Of a stretch of DNA of 24,384 nucleotides, positions 23,221 through 24,384 are shown piece by piece. The position numbers and the translations under genes are program-made. The first letter of the stretch is position 1, and each line of letters opens with the position of its first letter. The notes below the pieces were generated by a model. It made no database searches. It had not been told where the DNA came from and saw only the letters and a list, made by a program, of their open reading frames with translations. Where the stretch lies: IMG/VR virus record IMGVR_UViG_3300031758_000556, positions 1 to 24,384 of that record, one strand, 5' to 3'. The DNA comes from a virus.

Positions 23221-24021
23221 TCCACAATTCTTACCCTTCAGCATCTCAATCCTATCCAGAGCATACTTACCAGCTGCCTTAAGCCTACGCTCCATATGGG
23301 CCTTGACATCGTCTTCCAATGAAACCTCAACGATCGTGTATCTTAGTCGTGGATCAAGGTCGTCCACATAGTGTAGATCATCCGACTCACCTTCCCACAC
23401 CATCTCTTCTGGTGTAGACATTAGGACGTGGATGATCTTTCCTTTGGTCCATCCCTTCATCAGAATATACATACGTACCTGCCATGTGTAATCAGAATTC
23501 TCGGCGTCTTCTACCGTCTCTGGGAAACTATCCTTGGTCTCTGGACACTTGATATCTATTACTTCACAATCATCGTAATCAACGATGTCTGGATGTCCCT
23601 TCACCAGATCTCCATACGTCAGCTCTTCTTCCGACTTAACCCACGCCTTGAGTAGCTGAACGTTCATAAACTCGATCGCTGATTGCTCAACCTCGTTCCC
23701 CTTTTCCGTAGCCCTATTGCCACGGAAAGGAGGTCTCTTGTAGTTATAGATTAACTTCTTTACACACTTGTTGAGGTATGTCTTCGCTCCAGCTGGTAGC
23801 TCGATGATACCAGCATTAAAGTTTTCATCAATGGTAAGAAGGTTGTCAAGCTCTGCCTTCATGTTGTCAGTTAACTCAAGCTTCTTCTTCTCCTTTGGAT
23901 CGGTAGAAACAAGGAACGACGCATGCCTGTCAGACAGCTCACCCTTTCTCTTCTTCTGCGCCTCAGTAAGACCATCTGTCCCACTGAATAACGGAGCTAT
24001 GTTATGCGTTTGGAGTAGCAT
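23218..24021 (-). CDS. PD-(D/E)XK exonuclease, YqaJ/Cas4-like
   Basis: The 267-aa protein carries the PD-(D/E)XK nuclease core: a helix with E110/E112 (RATEKGNEVEQSAIEFM), D145 in GHPDIV, D156-I-K158 in EVIDIKC and Q181 in WQVRMYI. The pattern G-x-x-E...GxPD...DhK...Q is that of YqaJ/lambda-exonuclease and Cas4/RecB-type nucleases, which resect DNA ends in phage recombination. The first 100 residues are a charged helical extension. The start overlaps the preceding gene by 20 bases. Next to an SSB-like protein and an OB-like protein it probably forms the phage's recombination/replication module. Its TAA stop provides the first bases of the neighbouring attC-like site, marking the point where the cassettes begin. 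Confidence 0.87.
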   Translation of the reverse strand: MLLQTHNIAPLFSGTDGLTEAQKKRKGELSDRHASFLVSTDPKEKKKLELTDNMKAELDNLLTIDENFNAGIIELPAGAKTYLNKCVKKLIYNYKRPPFRGNRATEKGNEVEQSAIEFMNVQLLKAWVKSEEELTYGDLVKGHPDIVDYDDCEVIDIKCPETKDSFPETVEDAENSDYTWQVRMYILMKGWTKGKIIHVLMSTPEEMVWEGESDDLHYVDDLDPRLRYTIVEVSLEDDVKAHMERRLKAAGKYALDRIEMLKGKNCG

Positions 24022-24384
24022 CTTGTAGTTGTTTTAGTTGTTCTGGTGTAATACTGTACGCTGCCTTCAGTGCATCGATCGTAACGGCACCCTGTGATAC
24101 CATCTTGATCGCCTTCTGTAGTCCAGTATCGTCCATTGTTTTTAATTGTGCAACAGGTGCTGCAGATTGTTTCGCAGGACGAGTAGAAAAACGTAGCGCA
24201 TCTACCTTTCCTTCTGGAGACGATACCTTCTCTACTCCCAACACTACCTGTTTACCGATGAACGATTCCAATTCAATACTATCGAACACCTTGGTAAGGC
24301 GCTTCATGTTTGTAACGTTACAAACCATCGGCTTCTGGAACTCCTTAAGCTTTAGGAATACCTTCTTCTCCTTTCCCATCTGCC
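24002..24384 (-). CDS. OB-fold-like small DNA-metabolism protein (5' end outside the window)
   Basis: The frame continues past the ATG at 24377-24379 to the window edge (a Gln codon precedes it), so the true start may be outside. The visible part opens KVFLKLKEFQKPMVCNVTNM, then KRLTKVFDSIELESFIGKQVVLGVEKVSSPEGKVDALRFSTRP. The pattern N..n...l...f....e.fiGk.v.L......s..G.v.alR.rp is one I know from small phage proteins found beside exonucleases and SSBs, probably OB-like. A C-terminal helical tail (TGLQKAIKMVSQGAVTIDAL, EQLKQLQDATPNA) may be a protein-interaction segment. It overlaps the exonuclease gene by 20 bases, so the two are coupled. Function unproven. Confidence 0.6.
   Translation of the reverse strand, partial: QMGKEKKVFLKLKEFQKPMVCNVTNMKRLTKVFDSIELESFIGKQVVLGVEKVSSPEGKVDALRFSTRPAKQSAAPVAQLKTMDDTGLQKAIKMVSQGAVTIDALKAAYSITPEQLKQLQDATPNA

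Noticed and set aside
1-24384. tRNA genes, rRNA genes, CRISPR arrays or insertion sequences
   Set aside because: Reading both strands showed no cloverleaf, no regularly spaced direct repeats and no transposase or integrase motif.

Overview
The window is part of a lytic-type, podovirus-like bacteriophage genome whose host is most likely a member of the Bacteroidetes. Evidence for the host: a primase-helicase with a VirE-N/BT4734-like N-terminal domain, a DUF3127-type single-stranded-DNA-binding protein, and TTG-N20-TAnnTTTG promoters with A-rich leaders instead of strong Shine-Dalgarno sites. No integrase, transposase, tRNA, rRNA or CRISPR array is visible, and I cannot name the phage genus.

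Left half (1-13136, + strand): a virion module. It holds the C-terminal end of a tail nozzle/muzzle-like protein, a small GNAT-fold protein, an Ala-rich 234-aa protein, a 510-aa protein and a 3247-aa giant. Order and character parallel T7 genes 12-13-14-15-16 (nozzle plus the internal core/ejection proteins). The giant is a polyvalent-type ejection protein: duplicated N-terminal modules, coiled coils, a Gly-rich hydrophobic segment, an HExxH zinc-protease domain, an ADP-ribosyltransferase-like segment and a long helical C-terminal half. A bidirectional terminator (13141-13170) separates it from the convergent right half.

Right half (24384-13173, - strand): replication, recombination and accessory genes. 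In transcription order these are an OB-fold-like small protein (partial), a YqaJ/Cas4-like PD-(D/E)XK exonuclease, two small gene cassettes, a 46-aa ORF, the SSB-like protein with an acidic EEEDLPF tail, a terminator, the primase-helicase, an SF2 helicase with a zinc ribbon, a VRR-NUC nuclease, a tightly overlapping run of small hypothetical genes (one with a DUF3310-like end), a calcineurin-like phosphoesterase, a freestanding GIY-YIG endonuclease with NUMOD-type modules, two small membrane proteins and a small soluble protein. Most neighbours overlap by a few bases, so they form an operon with translational coupling.

The most unusual part is 22409-23220. Three non-coding elements each read, on the - strand, TAAC - short spacer - imperfect hairpin - shorter spacer - GTTA. 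The two genes between them are bounded by 8-9 bp inverted repeats that are complementary within each cassette and differ between cassettes (GTTAGCGGT/ACCGCTAAC and GTTATGCT/AGCATAAC). That is the signature of integron gene cassettes with attC-type sites: the R'' box of a cassette's own attC complements the start of the same cassette. The boxes deviate from the classical RYYYAAC/GTTRRRY consensus and no integrase is present, so this looks like an integron-like, integrase-less cassette array sitting between phage recombination genes.
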